This document shows, in pieces, positions 8,552-17,765 of a DNA stretch of 64,000 bases. The notes beneath the pieces are model-generated. The model saw only the letters and a program-made list of their open reading frames with translations. It searched no databases and had not been told where the DNA came from. Source of the DNA: Thermoplasmatota archaeon (GTDB lineage Archaea; Thermoplasmatota; Thermoplasmata; Thermoplasmatales; GCA-001856825); the NCBI GenBank assembly GCA_023379555.1, contig JAMCQR010000054.1, forward strand, positions 97,389 through 161,388, read 5' to 3'. Within the stretch, counting starts at the first letter, position 1. Every line of letters starts with the position of its first letter. The position numbers were made by a program, and so were the translations under genes.

Positions 8552-9274
8552 GTGAGCTTTACAGTACCGATAGCTCCTAGCGCTTCCACTGTAGACCTGG
8601 CTCTGCTGGTGGTGGAACTGATACTTCTTGTTTCAACTTTCACCGTCATCGTTCTTAACAGAAAGGAAGAGAAGGTGAGGGAAAGCGTAGTGGAAAAGAT
8701 GCTGCATACTGCGAGGATAGTTTCCAGGCAGGAGTATTTTAATTCTGTTATTTTTGGAATCCAGGGGTCTTCAAAAGAGATACTTGGCTCGATTACAGGA
8801 TCTAAACCGAACAGCGAGATGCTTGAGCAGGTGAATAGGATAGCGCAGGAATTGAAGAGAGCCAGTGACAAAGGTGTAAGAATCAGGTACCTTGTACCAA
8901 AATCCATTGACAGGCTGAAAGTCGCCTGCATTTATGAATCTGCAGGTGCAGAGGTTAGATTTCACCCCGGACTGCTCGTGATGGATATCAGATACATGAT
9001 TGTTGATGGCAATCATGTGGTACTGGGGCTACCGGGAGAAAAGGGAGAGAACAATCCAACGAGGGAAGGGTATCTCGTCCCATCAAACGGGCTGGCTGAC
9101 ATGTTCATAGAAATATTTGAAAGAAGATGGAAAGAGGCAACTCTGTGCGACAATTATATTAAGGAAATTGTCAACGAGTTGAAGTTACACAATGCAAACA
9201 TCACTCCATCGAAACTCTCCTCTGAATTGGAAGTCCCAGAAACCAAGATTCTGGAGATAGTGCCGCTTAACTGA
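8552..9274 (+). CDS. Membrane-anchored protein with PLD/TrmB-C-like domain
   Basis: A 240-residue protein with one N-terminal transmembrane helix (residues 12-36) followed by a basic stretch and a soluble domain. That domain holds VRIRYLVPKS, RFHPGLLVMDIRYMIVDGNHVVLGLPG and a closing FIEIFERRWKEA. This order is typical of the degenerate phospholipase-D-like fold found at the C-terminus of TrmB-type regulators, where it binds sugars rather than hydrolysing lipids; the HxK catalytic motif is missing. A helical tail of about 35 residues follows. I infer a membrane-tethered sensor or scaffold; the ligand is unknown. The start is GTG with a TATA element centred about 26 nt upstream, so a leaderless transcript is likely. 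Confidence 0.65.
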   Translation: MSFTVPIAPSASTVDLALLVVELILLVSTFTVIVLNRKEEKVRESVVEKMLHTARIVSRQEYFNSVIFGIQGSSKEILGSITGSKPNSEMLEQVNRIAQELKRASDKGVRIRYLVPKSIDRLKVACIYESAGAEVRFHPGLLVMDIRYMIVDGNHVVLGLPGEKGENNPTREGYLVPSNGLADMFIEIFERRWKEATLCDNYIKEIVNELKLHNANITPSKLSSELEVPETKILEIVPLN

Positions 9275-9383
9275 AGTGTGGAAATTCCAAACTAATCTCC
9301 ATTGGGAAAGATGATGGAATATGAATAAATTGAAGCAAATTGTAACTTAAAGAATTTATACCTAAGTTTCCATAGTTCTGGCA

Positions 9384-9875
9384 ATGAGTGCGCTTAAGAG
9401 GGAACATGACACCATTTCCGGGAAAGATCCGGGGGAAGTGAAGTCGGAGCTTATTGAAAAGACATCAAGATTATACGGTCAACTAGCTAGGTCTTTCGAA
9501 GACCTTTCTACAAAAACTACGAGGCCGGACCTGAAGAAGCTCCTTATTGATTTCGCATATGAAGCGCAAGAAGATAGGACGAAAATCGAGACGGCCATTA
9601 CCGAGAAAGAACTTGAAATTGAGGTCTCTGACATTTCATATGAAATGTTCGACCACCTTGAGGAAAATTATGGGCCAGAAGATTCAGGGGAAAAGATCAT
9701 AAAAAATGCAATTAATCTTTCGAATAATCTCAGGAACGTTTTCTCAATAATTTCAAGGGAATACACAGAACCATCAATAAAGGAAATGTTTGACAAACTT
9801 CAGAAGCATGAGGTACTCAGGAAAAATGAACTGGAAGAGCTTTATGATGAAATAGTGACAAAAGGAGAATGGTAA
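9384..9875 (+). CDS. Ferritin/rubrerythrin-like helical protein, metal ligands degenerate
   Basis: A 163-residue all-helical protein. The pattern LYGQLARSFEDLS followed by LLIDFAYEAQEDRTKIE looks like helices 1 and 2 of a rubrerythrin-type four-helix bundle, and FSIISREYTEPSIKEMF with LQKHEVLRKNELEEL resembles helices 3 and 4. However, the diiron ExxH signature is EAQED here and only one His is near, so the metal site is probably lost or altered. It may act as a stress or scaffold protein. A TATA-like TTTATA about 25 nt upstream supports the ATG at 9384 as a leaderless start. Fold call moderate; function unknown. Confidence 0.6.
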   Translation: MSALKREHDTISGKDPGEVKSELIEKTSRLYGQLARSFEDLSTKTTRPDLKKLLIDFAYEAQEDRTKIETAITEKELEIEVSDISYEMFDHLEENYGPEDSGEKIIKNAINLSNNLRNVFSIISREYTEPSIKEMFDKLQKHEVLRKNELEELYDEIVTKGEW

Positions 9876-9876
9876 C

Positions 9877-10053
9877 TCAGAACATTCCCCTAAAGAACAA
9901 CACAAAATGCTTCAGAAAAGCACCAAAGTGCAATCCGACATCCTTGAAATAAATTTTCAGGGATAACCCTAAAAGGTAATAGGTGGCCATAATCATCAAT
10001 CCTATGGCTGTCAGAACCAAGAACACAGATAATCTTCCAGGAGGGCCTACCAT
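9877..10053 (-). CDS. 58-residue membrane protein
   Basis: A short gene with a strong promoter: TATATTA is centred about 26 nt upstream of the ATG at 10053, so a leaderless mRNA is likely. The 58-residue product begins MVGPPGRLSVFLVL, has one clear transmembrane segment (about residues 8-33) and a second amphipathic, Phe-rich stretch at the C-terminus (LHFGAFLKHFVLFFRG). Its stop lies 1 bp from the stop of the converging ferritin-like gene. No family is recognised. Confidence 0.5.
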   Translation of the reverse strand: MVGPPGRLSVFLVLTAIGLMIMATYYLLGLSLKIYFKDVGLHFGAFLKHFVLFFRGMF

Positions 10054-10157
10054 TTCAATGATATCATGGTAAACATAATATAAAAGTGTTGGGAGCTGCC
10101 ACCAAGAATAGATAAGATGAAATATTTATGTTCAGCAGGGATACTTCTTTGAAAAAA

Positions 10158-11123
10158 ATGACCAAAATGAGGAACGAAATTCTGGATGAAGAGAAGATAG
10201 TGAGGAACAACTCGAATCATATTTTTGAGAGGGCGCTGGAATTTCAGAAGATGGTCTCTGACAGGAACGTCATACTGACTGGAAGTGGTACAAGCTATCA
10301 TGCTGCGCTATTCTTGAGCAGCCTTCTTCTCAGAAATGGAAAAATCAACGTACCCATCATGTCATCTGAGGTCCCCAGATCGGGACTGCCTAAGGGAATT
10401 GTGAGAAATTCCATTTCATTCATTTTTAGTCATTCGGGGGAGGGGAAGGATGCACTGGATGCAGCTCGGTTTCTTCGAAAAAATGGTTCATACCTGGTCG
10501 GGCTCACTGATTTCAGCAGTTCCACCCTTGCGGATATATCTGATTCGCACGTTGACCTTGGTGCAGGTAAGGAGAATTCAATAGCAGCCACCAAGAGCCA
10601 CGTCGTTCAGCTTCTATTCGGGAAAGCACTTGCGGAAGCGGATAGTGGCGCAGATTACCTGAGACTTGTGGATACTTTCGTCAAGGAGTTCGATAGGATA
10701 AGGAGATCGGAGAAGGATATAGTGCACCTTGCTTCCGTGCTCAAGAATAAAATAGTGGTTCTTGGAACTGGTATTGCTGTGGTCCTGGCTATGGAATGTT
10801 CCCTTAAACTGAAAGAAACGAGCGAAGTCATTTCAGAATATTATCCTGTTCGAGAATATCTTCACGGTCCGATTCAAGGAGCAAACCCCGACTGGAGCGC
10901 CCTATTTCTATCCATGAATGAACCTGTATTTTCAAAAGTAATTAATACCGGCGCAGCTGCTCACGACATTCCCTCATTGTTCGGAATTGAGGAAAATGTG
11001 GATGAAGTGACAGGGTATTTCAGACTTCTCCCTTACCTGCAATTGCTTTCAAATTATAAGGCAACTGAAATGGGCAAAGATCCTGACAATCCATCGAAAC
11101 TCAGCAAGGTCGTTAGGTCCTAG
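10158..11123 (+). CDS. SIS-domain sugar-phosphate isomerase/deaminase (GlmS-isomerase-like)
   Basis: About 320 residues with two SIS domains, equivalent to the isomerase half of glucosamine-6-phosphate synthase without the glutaminase half. The first domain has ILTGSGTSYHAALF and SFIFSHSGEGKDALDAARF; the second has VVLGTGIAVVLAMECSLKLKE and the EYLHGPIQ stretch, and the end KDPDNPSKLSKVV is the usual C-terminal signature of GlmS-like proteins. Stand-alone versions in archaea act on amino-sugar phosphates, as deaminases (GlmD-like) or isomerases. I place the start at ATG 10158 (MTKMRNEIL), which fits the family N-terminus; the ATG at 10128 overlaps the TATA-like run. It neighbours no other amino-sugar gene except the LmbE protein at 16.9-17.6 kb. 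Confidence 0.8.
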   Translation: MTKMRNEILDEEKIVRNNSNHIFERALEFQKMVSDRNVILTGSGTSYHAALFLSSLLLRNGKINVPIMSSEVPRSGLPKGIVRNSISFIFSHSGEGKDALDAARFLRKNGSYLVGLTDFSSSTLADISDSHVDLGAGKENSIAATKSHVVQLLFGKALAEADSGADYLRLVDTFVKEFDRIRRSEKDIVHLASVLKNKIVVLGTGIAVVLAMECSLKLKETSEVISEYYPVREYLHGPIQGANPDWSALFLSMNEPVFSKVINTGAAAHDIPSLFGIEENVDEVTGYFRLLPYLQLLSNYKATEMGKDPDNPSKLSKVVRS

Positions 11124-11144
11124 GCTTAAATTCCTTAGACTTTA

Positions 11145-11954
11145 TCAGGTACCGCCAGCGTTTCTTGCCGCAAATAGACTCATTTTCCCCTCATCGCTGG
11201 TTATGCTATCGTAAATCATATTTACAACCTCCCTTGCTGAGCCGTTTAGTTCCGGGATTGTGAGAATGAAATCCCCGTGAGAATCTTTCTTGTATCTGTT
11301 GCAGATTTTTCCCCTTATCTTGATTCCCATTGATTCCAGATCCCTCGATATTTCCTTCGTCTGGATCAGGCTGAGATCATCTTGCGTTGTGACCAGGAAG
11401 AATTTTGTATTCAGAATCTGAGACCATACTTTTTGCGCAAGGATTTTCCACTCCTCCAGCAGGTCCAGTATTTTGTCAGTATGAAGGGTATCCCTCAATT
11501 TTAGGTAGAGCCTGACGTCCCTGCTGAGATGTTCATAGAACTCTTTCTGGAGCAATATAAGATGCATTGTTGATGATGATGCAGCAGTGTCCCATACGAC
11601 GTAGTCGTATTTCCCGGAGAGTTCAAGGTCTACTATGTTTGAAATCATGAATTCCTCTGCCACCCCTGGACTTTCTGAAATGTGATCCAGTACCCAGTCG
11701 CTGACATCAAACAACTGTTTCAGAATTGTTGCAACTTCAGGTCCATACGTGTCTTTCCATCTCTGAGAAACAACTTTTTCGCTTAACTCTATGACTTCGA
11801 GATTCCTTTCCTGTGCCGGAAATACGAACCTTAGAGAGGGCATGAAATCGCTAGACACAATCACAGTCCTTCCTCTTCCTGCCAAGGCTAGCGCCGTTGA
11901 GGAGGCCACAGTAGTCTTTCCAACCCCACCTTTCCCAACGAATGCGATTATCAT
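11145..11954 (-). CDS. Second ArsA/Get3-like ATPase, short form
   Basis: A P-loop ATPase of about 269 residues. Walker A FVGKGGVGKTTVASSTALAL carries the signature Lys of the SIMIBI class (ArsA, ParA, NifH); DTAASSSTMHLIL is the switch II equivalent. Unlike the gene at 6.6-7.7 kb it lacks the HSP20-like tail and has SSDFMPSLRFVF where ArsA has DPAHS, so it may have a different client. Starting at the ATG at 11954 places a TATA-like AATATAAG about 24 nt upstream and puts Walker A at the very N-terminus, as usual. It converges on the SIS isomerase gene with 21 bp between stops. Function inferred only at family level. Confidence 0.75.
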   Translation of the reverse strand: MIIAFVGKGGVGKTTVASSTALALAGRGRTVIVSSDFMPSLRFVFPAQERNLEVIELSEKVVSQRWKDTYGPEVATILKQLFDVSDWVLDHISESPGVAEEFMISNIVDLELSGKYDYVVWDTAASSSTMHLILLQKEFYEHLSRDVRLYLKLRDTLHTDKILDLLEEWKILAQKVWSQILNTKFFLVTTQDDLSLIQTKEISRDLESMGIKIRGKICNRYKKDSHGDFILTIPELNGSAREVVNMIYDSITSDEGKMSLFAARNAGGT

Positions 11955-12049
11955 TGTGGAAGGCAATCATTTGCTTATATTATTGTCCTTCCTCTTGAAG
12001 TCAAAGTATCTTCTTTTCAAGGAACCATCACCAGCTACAAGGGGTCCCT

Positions 12050-12400
12050 GCGAATTAGGTCATAATTGGAGCGGATCTTTCACCGTTAAATGGAGCGCTC
12101 ATCAGTTTCGTAGTTCTGACCACGAATTCCGGAGACCTTTATTCGGGGACTGCAATGAATAGGACTTTCAGATTCCTGATAATGAGCTTTGACGCAACAA
12201 TTGTGGGAACCGAAACTGCCACCAGTGTCACGACCTCTGCAATCAGAGAGACGAACAGGATGCAGATATCGATTTCAGTGCATTCAGGTCACGCCCCCAC
12301 ATAAATTTATCAACTAGGTCAACCCTTCTAATAGTGGTTACTGCACCAACCCCCCTCGGGAATGAAGCGTCGGGCAAAGTTGTGAATTCTTGGGAAAAAT
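12050..12400 (-). pseudogene. Probable decayed gene in the 11967-12589 gap
   Basis: The 620-bp gap has no intact gene, but the minus strand carries several coding-looking segments broken by stops. One ends at TAA 12139-12141 and includes LVAVSVPTIVASKLIIRN and KVLFIAVPE. Another, in the same frame below it, contains VRTTKLMSAPFNGER. A third, in a different frame upstream, contains GVGAVTTIRRVDLVDKFMWG. The middle piece recalls the end of a phosphoribosyltransferase-type fold, but that is a guess. I read it as a gene remnant with at least one stop and one frameshift. Confidence 0.3.
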
Positions 12401-12589
12401 GGAAACGCCAGATCAAAATGAGTGAAGCCGCTGCTTCAAGTGGATTTGTATCTGAGGCTTAAGTCACTCTTTTTATTGATATTTTGGAAAATTGGCAGTC
12501 CTATGTAAAGACAGGAGCCTGTTCTTGTTTGCCGTCTGAGTAATATTAAAGCAAGTTTATTTACATTCCATTGGTATATTTCTAATTGC

Positions 12590-14191
12590 ATGAGTAAAAC
12601 TATAGTTACATCTCCTGATGAACAGACTCCCCCTGACTTCGTTGGAGGAAACTATCATATTTCAATATCCGGGCAGGGAAATGTCACAAAAATATGCTTC
12701 CTTCTGTCAAATGGCAATGCTCTTTTTTGTTTCAGGATTGATGATTTGTTCAGCAGAAACATGGAGGGTTTCATTGATTTTAGTTCAATGGAACTAAATA
12801 GAATATATGTCCCACCTCATGTCCCAGGCATCATCGTAGCCAAAGATATCTTCGGCAATCCAAGAAATGTTAAGGGATTCACAAGAATATTCTGGGATGT
12901 GGAACGGAAGGTAAAGCAGATCAATACAAAATGGTCAAGTTTTCCAACATATTATTCCGAATTTGGTTCATTGAATCCTTCGATTTCTTTCTTGGTGAAT
13001 GAAGGATTTGTGTACATATCGGTCGGAGAAACTGTCGAAAGGTCTGTTTTGAACAGTATTTCAACTGCAAGAAAGGAGCTGAGTGCAATCTTGGGCGAAA
13101 CCAGACAATTTTATTCCAGGACAAGACGAATTTTTCAGAGCGCCGATGCAAATTCAAACGCCGTGCTTTCCTGTTTCCTCTCTAACTCGGACACTGTCGA
13201 CACCCACAGTGTTCTCCCTCTCGCATCAAAGAGCCCCCATTACTACGTTTCTGCTGGTTCCTGGGCGCGGGATCTGATACTCTGGAATTTTCCCTGCATT
13301 TACAATTGTGATCCTTCACGCGGGAAGCAGGTACTCAGGAATTCTATTGAAATATTCATGAAGAATCCTGGGATTCATGCCCTGTATGTCGATGGCAGGG
13401 TGCTTTATGACGGATTCGAACTTGATCAATTGGCTTCAATCATTCATGGACTTGAGATCGGGAAAGTGATAGGTGTTTATGATGAGTCAGAAATAGACGA
13501 GCGTTTGGAGTTGATACTGGAAGTCATGAAAAAATGGAAGGGCAAGAATACAGACCTTTACGGAACTGAACTGAATTCATCAGATGATCCTGTCAGCTAC
13601 CCCTACGTCACTTACAACAACGCTCTGCTTTCGACTGCACTCCTCCGCCTTGGAAAGGTTGTTGGTGAGTCATCAGATGTTCTGCAGACAAAAGGGAAAA
13701 AGATAAGGGATTCCATATTCGAAAAATTGGTAGTTGACCAGAGATTAGTCTATTCTTCTGATTTGGAAGGAAGGTACGAATTCTATGACGATCCAACCGG
13801 AAGTTTATTTTCACTGCCCTTGATGGAATTCTTGGGAATGGATGATAAGGTATTCCTGAATACTAAGAGATGGATAGAATCTCCCGGTAACACATACTAC
13901 ATCCACGGTAGATATCCTGGATTGTCCAACGTGCACGTTAAGCATCCCTGGAGTTTCTATCTTTACTGGAAGAAGATGCTTGGTGATGACGTGGAAATAC
14001 CATCGATGGATTCAGGTCTGAGCTGCGAAACGTACGACGAGAATACAGGCATGTGCGCAACAGGGATTCATTTCCCTGGGGCATCTTGTGTTCGAGCATT
14101 ATCTTCCATGGGGGATGTGCAACTGGATGACCATAGAAGATTCAAGCACATACTTGGATTCACACTTTTCATTCCCGAAGACAAGGAATGA
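12590..14191 (+). CDS. Six-hairpin glycosidase-like protein
   Basis: A 533-residue soluble protein. The first 170 residues are beta-rich and resemble a sugar-binding N-terminal domain. From about residue 200 the sequence looks like an (alpha/alpha)6 barrel: SAGSWARDLILWNFP near residue 224 with the Asp typical of such enzymes, then YDGFELDQLASIIHGL, YVTYNNALLSTALLRLG and the aromatic HGRYPGLSNVHVKHPWSFY. This order is seen in glucoamylase/trehalase/GH125-type enzymes, but I cannot name the family. No signal peptide is visible, so it acts inside the cell or on imported oligosaccharides. It starts the sugar-use island and faces two sugar transporters. ATG start with upstream A/T-rich DNA. Confidence 0.6.
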   Translation: MSKTIVTSPDEQTPPDFVGGNYHISISGQGNVTKICFLLSNGNALFCFRIDDLFSRNMEGFIDFSSMELNRIYVPPHVPGIIVAKDIFGNPRNVKGFTRIFWDVERKVKQINTKWSSFPTYYSEFGSLNPSISFLVNEGFVYISVGETVERSVLNSISTARKELSAILGETRQFYSRTRRIFQSADANSNAVLSCFLSNSDTVDTHSVLPLASKSPHYYVSAGSWARDLILWNFPCIYNCDPSRGKQVLRNSIEIFMKNPGIHALYVDGRVLYDGFELDQLASIIHGLEIGKVIGVYDESEIDERLELILEVMKKWKGKNTDLYGTELNSSDDPVSYPYVTYNNALLSTALLRLGKVVGESSDVLQTKGKKIRDSIFEKLVVDQRLVYSSDLEGRYEFYDDPTGSLFSLPLMEFLGMDDKVFLNTKRWIESPGNTYYIHGRYPGLSNVHVKHPWSFYLYWKKMLGDDVEIPSMDSGLSCETYDENTGMCATGIHFPGASCVRALSSMGDVQLDDHRRFKHILGFTLFIPEDKE

Positions 14192-14254
14192 GTGCTCTAT
14201 TAATCACTAGGGCTATGAACTCTTCCTGTGCACTTTGCCAGATTTGCCTACCCC

Positions 14255-15574
14255 TTATTTGTGGACCAGTGAAGAATGTACCTTGTGTTCCTTGAGTGGA
14301 ACTGCAAAAAATGTCAACGATGTGGCAATAACAGCTAATCCAGCTATTATGCCCAACAATCCTATGAATACTGCATTTCCTGAAGGAGAATAAATGAATG
14401 TTATCCACAGTCCTAGAACGAATCCAGAAAGAGACGATGGTATTCGTTCCAGGAAACCCTGTACGCCAAAATACATCGCCTCCCTCCTGTATCCCGTTAT
14501 CTCTTCGTCTTCGTCTATTATTTCGCTTATTATTGCGTTCGGGAGAATGAAATATGAAGTGAGGCCAAGTCCCGACAGTACCATTATCGCAAGCAGTACG
14601 TATATTCTAAGATTAACAGGTAGAAATATGAGGAAGAAAATCAGTGTGAATGAAATTCCAAGAATGAAAGTGAAAACTATGAAACTCCTCTTTTCTCCCC
14701 TCCGTTCTGTAAACCGCACCAGTAAGGGTGAGAATATGACTGCAAAGATCACTGCAAGTAGCGTAAATAATCCTATATAATCCTTGTAATTGGGGTTGTT
14801 TGGGAATACGAGGTCCTCCACAATGTATGCCAAGGCAGAAACAATGAAATAGAAACCGAACTGGAAAAAGAGGTACGCAATTATGTATCTGTTGAAAGTC
14901 CTGTTCCTGAATGTCTGTACAAAGGCCCTTGCAATCGTATAGTCTGCAGGCAATTTTGAAGGTTGAGCTTTTTCACGAGTTGCATAGATGACCAGAAGGA
15001 AGACAACGAGCATTATTATGGTGAGAACGGTAGAAATGGCCTGGATGCTCTCGCCCTCTGCAAACATTATGACAGGTATAAGTGATGCTAGAATCAGTCC
15101 TGCTATTGAAAAATATGCCATTATTGTGGTCAATCTTACCCTGTCCCTGGAAGTATCAGCTATTTCCGGTATAAGCGCAAGATATGGAGCTACAACATAT
15201 GCAAAGAAGAAGTTGAATCCCATGAGCATTAATGTGAGAACTGCAACTCCTTCCAGTCCCCTGCCGATAGGTATCCATATGAAGAAGAAGAAAAAGAGGA
15301 GAGGCACCAATCCAGAGATTATGAAGAATTTTCTTCTACCAAGTTTTGATGAAGATTTGTCGCTCCAATTCCCGATGAACGGGTTTGCAACTGCCTGAAT
15401 CAAGGTTCCTAGAAGATAGGCTATTCCAACAAGATATGAAGGAAGTATTTCCACTCCCTGGGATGGAGCGTAGTATATGAAGAGATAAGATGACAGGAAG
15501 AAAGCCGGCAGCGTGTATCCCAAATTCCCAGTTGAATAGAGTATCTTCCTGGCGGTGGAGATGTGGTAGGTCAT
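14255..15574 (-). CDS. GPH-type (MelB-like) sugar:cation symporter
   Basis: A 439-residue carrier with twelve hydrophobic segments. Family marks of the glycoside-pentoside-hexuronide group are present: NPFIGNWSDKSSSKLGRRKFF after helix 2 and the DEDEEITGYRREAMYFG stretch between helices 10 and 11. It would import an oligosaccharide or glycoside with a cation or proton. It overlaps the upstream paralogue by 4 bp (ATGA type), so the two form one transcript together with the LmbE-like gene. Tandem duplication of the carrier suggests related but distinct substrates. The substrate cannot be read from the sequence. Confidence 0.85.
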   Translation of the reverse strand: MTYHISTARKILYSTGNLGYTLPAFFLSSYLFIYYAPSQGVEILPSYLVGIAYLLGTLIQAVANPFIGNWSDKSSSKLGRRKFFIISGLVPLLFFFFFIWIPIGRGLEGVAVLTLMLMGFNFFFAYVVAPYLALIPEIADTSRDRVRLTTIMAYFSIAGLILASLIPVIMFAEGESIQAISTVLTIIMLVVFLLVIYATREKAQPSKLPADYTIARAFVQTFRNRTFNRYIIAYLFFQFGFYFIVSALAYIVEDLVFPNNPNYKDYIGLFTLLAVIFAVIFSPLLVRFTERRGEKRSFIVFTFILGISFTLIFFLIFLPVNLRIYVLLAIMVLSGLGLTSYFILPNAIISEIIDEDEEITGYRREAMYFGVQGFLERIPSSLSGFVLGLWITFIYSPSGNAVFIGLLGIIAGLAVIATSLTFFAVPLKEHKVHSSLVHK

Positions 15575-16872
15575 TCCTTGAGACCTTCCTTCAATGGAAC
15601 CCTTGTGAAAATTATGACCATCACAATTGCCGATAACGCCGATATAACTGGCAGCAATTTCATCCCGAAATTCAAATTAGCTGCGAATAATGTGACGTAT
15701 ACTCCGATGAAGAACCCTGACAATGAGTATGGTATTCTTTCAATCAGGCCCTGCATCCCAAAATAAAAACCTTCCCTCCTGAATCCAGTGTTGACTTCGT
15801 CCTCGTCTATTATGTCAGCCAATACAGCATAGGTCAGTATGAGTGGAGATGTCGCTCCCATCCCCACTATTGCAAGAACAGGTATCAGCTCCAGTATCGA
15901 ATTCGGGGGGATGACTGGAAGTATGAAGAGTCCAATTGCCAGCATTAGAGAGAAGAATACCATTGCCTTCTTCTTCCCATATCTTTTAGAAACAAACATT
16001 GTCAGTGGGGAGAAAATGGCCACAAAAATAAACACTATAGCAAGCATGTAAGAAGCAAATGCTTCATAAGCAGTGGTGGAACTTCCGGGGAGAACCACTG
16101 CCCCTGCATAGTAGGTGAGAGCACCAATAAAAGAGTATATCCCGAATATCAGGAAAACATAAGAAGCCATGTAGATCATGAATGTCTTATTCCTTGCAGT
16201 TGCGATAAATGCATCTTTCAGGTTAAACGATTTTGGCGAAAATTGCTGGAATTTTTCCTTGATGGTCAGAAGAGGTATGAGGAAGGAAACGGCCATTATG
16301 GCGGAGATAAGAGATACTATGGCAAAGAGGGAGTATCCCTTTCCAACCAGTATGCCAACAAGAGTGAGAAGGATTATAACTGATGCTATTGTAAAATATG
16401 CACTCACTGACAACAGTTTGACCCTGTCCTGGGATGTCAGTGAAATCTCTGGTATCATTGCAAGATAAGGCAGGACAACAAACGTATAGAAGAAGTTGAA
16501 AATCGCGAAATCTATCAGGAGATAGATGAAATTGGCAGTTTGGAGGGTAGAGATGGGTCTGAATAGCAGGGCATAGGATAGTACCAATGGAACTGTTCCC
16601 ATAAGCAGGAACGGTCTCCTCCTTCCCAGTTTCCACACTAGTTTATCGCTGATTTGCCCTACAAAGGGATTCGATATTGCCTGGACTAGTACCCCTATTG
16701 CAAAGGCTGCTCCAATAAGTTCTCTTTTCAGTAATACTGTACCTCCGATAGGGGCGTAAATTGCCCAGATGTATATCAGCAGATAGGTGGGAATATTTAC
16801 ACCGATCTGTCCAAAACTATACGATATCTTCCTGGATAATGGCAGGATCTTTTGATCCGCGCCATTCACCAC
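15571..16872 (-). CDS. GPH-type sugar:cation symporter, paralogue
   Basis: A 433-residue twelve-helix carrier close in layout to its neighbour: NPFVGQISDKLVWKLGRRRPF after helix 2, LAMIPEISLTSQDRVKL in the central loop of the first half, and DEDEVNTGFRREGFYFG near the end. The shared signatures and the 4-bp overlap show an old tandem duplication. Its start overlaps the end of the LmbE-like gene by 7 bp, so deacetylase and both transporters are co-transcribed. The likely task is uptake of glycosides for the glycosidases encoded on either side. Confidence 0.85.
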   Translation of the reverse strand: MVNGADQKILPLSRKISYSFGQIGVNIPTYLLIYIWAIYAPIGGTVLLKRELIGAAFAIGVLVQAISNPFVGQISDKLVWKLGRRRPFLLMGTVPLVLSYALLFRPISTLQTANFIYLLIDFAIFNFFYTFVVLPYLAMIPEISLTSQDRVKLLSVSAYFTIASVIILLTLVGILVGKGYSLFAIVSLISAIMAVSFLIPLLTIKEKFQQFSPKSFNLKDAFIATARNKTFMIYMASYVFLIFGIYSFIGALTYYAGAVVLPGSSTTAYEAFASYMLAIVFIFVAIFSPLTMFVSKRYGKKKAMVFFSLMLAIGLFILPVIPPNSILELIPVLAIVGMGATSPLILTYAVLADIIDEDEVNTGFRREGFYFGMQGLIERIPYSLSGFFIGVYVTLFAANLNFGMKLLPVISALSAIVMVIIFTRVPLKEGLKE

Positions 16873-17618
16873 GGTTGCATTCCCCCTAGGATATTTACGT
16901 GAAGCTCATGCTGGTACAAAACTCTGAATGGCTCACCACATTTCGATCCAATTCTTGAACCCACCAGTTCGCCAAGTGAAGTGATCAGGTCTATTGCGTC
17001 TTCGTTAAATTGAGATGCATGACATTCCAGTGCCCTTCTCTTGTACGTGTCGAAACTCATACAGTTGAAAATCACATTGGGCCTGTTGGTCCCACCAAGG
17101 GCAACTGCAGGTGCACTCGAATTAGGTATTCCTTTTCCTATATTTGGGAATTCGAAGAATAAAACTGACTGCAACACTGCCATTCCTGTGGAGATATGAT
17201 CAGGATGCACCTCCATTTCCAGAAACGGATCGACCGTAACAACCAGATCAGGTTGGAATTTCCTCATTTTTTCGAGGAGGGTATCCCTGAGTACGCTCGG
17301 TGATGGGACCTCTGTGTCCTTAAATCCAAGGAATTCCATCTCCCTGATGCCAAGTGCTTTTATTGCCTCCTTTTGTTCTCCCATTCTGATTTCAGCGACT
17401 TTCTCCTCCTCCATATCCTTGGCGCCCTTCCTGCCGTCACTTACGAGAATCAATTTTACATGAGCCCCTGAGTGGACCCTTTGCGATAGAAATGCTCCCG
17501 CGATAAGTTCAGAGTCATCTGGATGCGGGGAAATCGCCAAAATTCTTGAAGATGCTGATAGAGTGGCCAGCTTCGTGTCATCCAGTTCTAGGGAACGAAG
17601 ATAGCTGCTGAATTCCAT
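16866..17618 (-). CDS. PIG-L/LmbE-family N-acetylglucosamine deacetylase-like protein
   Basis: A 250-residue zinc hydrolase of the LmbE fold. The metal/catalytic motif SPHPDDSELIAGAF is near residue 31 and the second metal His lies in EVHPDHISTGM near residue 137. Family members remove acetyl groups from GlcNAc-containing compounds. Being first in an operon with two sugar symporters, it probably deacetylates an imported amino-sugar glycoside. The start ATG at 17618 is preceded by an A/T-rich region facing the divergent beta-glycosidase gene, so the intergenic 147 bp likely holds both promoters. No signal peptide, so cytoplasmic. Confidence 0.85.
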   Translation of the reverse strand: MEFSSYLRSLELDDTKLATLSASSRILAISPHPDDSELIAGAFLSQRVHSGAHVKLILVSDGRKGAKDMEEEKVAEIRMGEQKEAIKALGIREMEFLGFKDTEVPSPSVLRDTLLEKMRKFQPDLVVTVDPFLEMEVHPDHISTGMAVLQSVLFFEFPNIGKGIPNSSAPAVALGGTNRPNVIFNCMSFDTYKRRALECHASQFNEDAIDLITSLGELVGSRIGSKCGEPFRVLYQHELHVNILGGMQPW

Positions 17619-17765
17619 CTGTGAATATAAAACGATTCTACATTTATATTTTCGCTGAAATTTGGCAAATAAATTTTACGTCCATATAATGATTGGAGTC
17701 GGCTCAAATCTGCTTTTCCTTACTCATAGGAAAAGTAGAAAATAGTATAATCAATTCCTGGAAGT

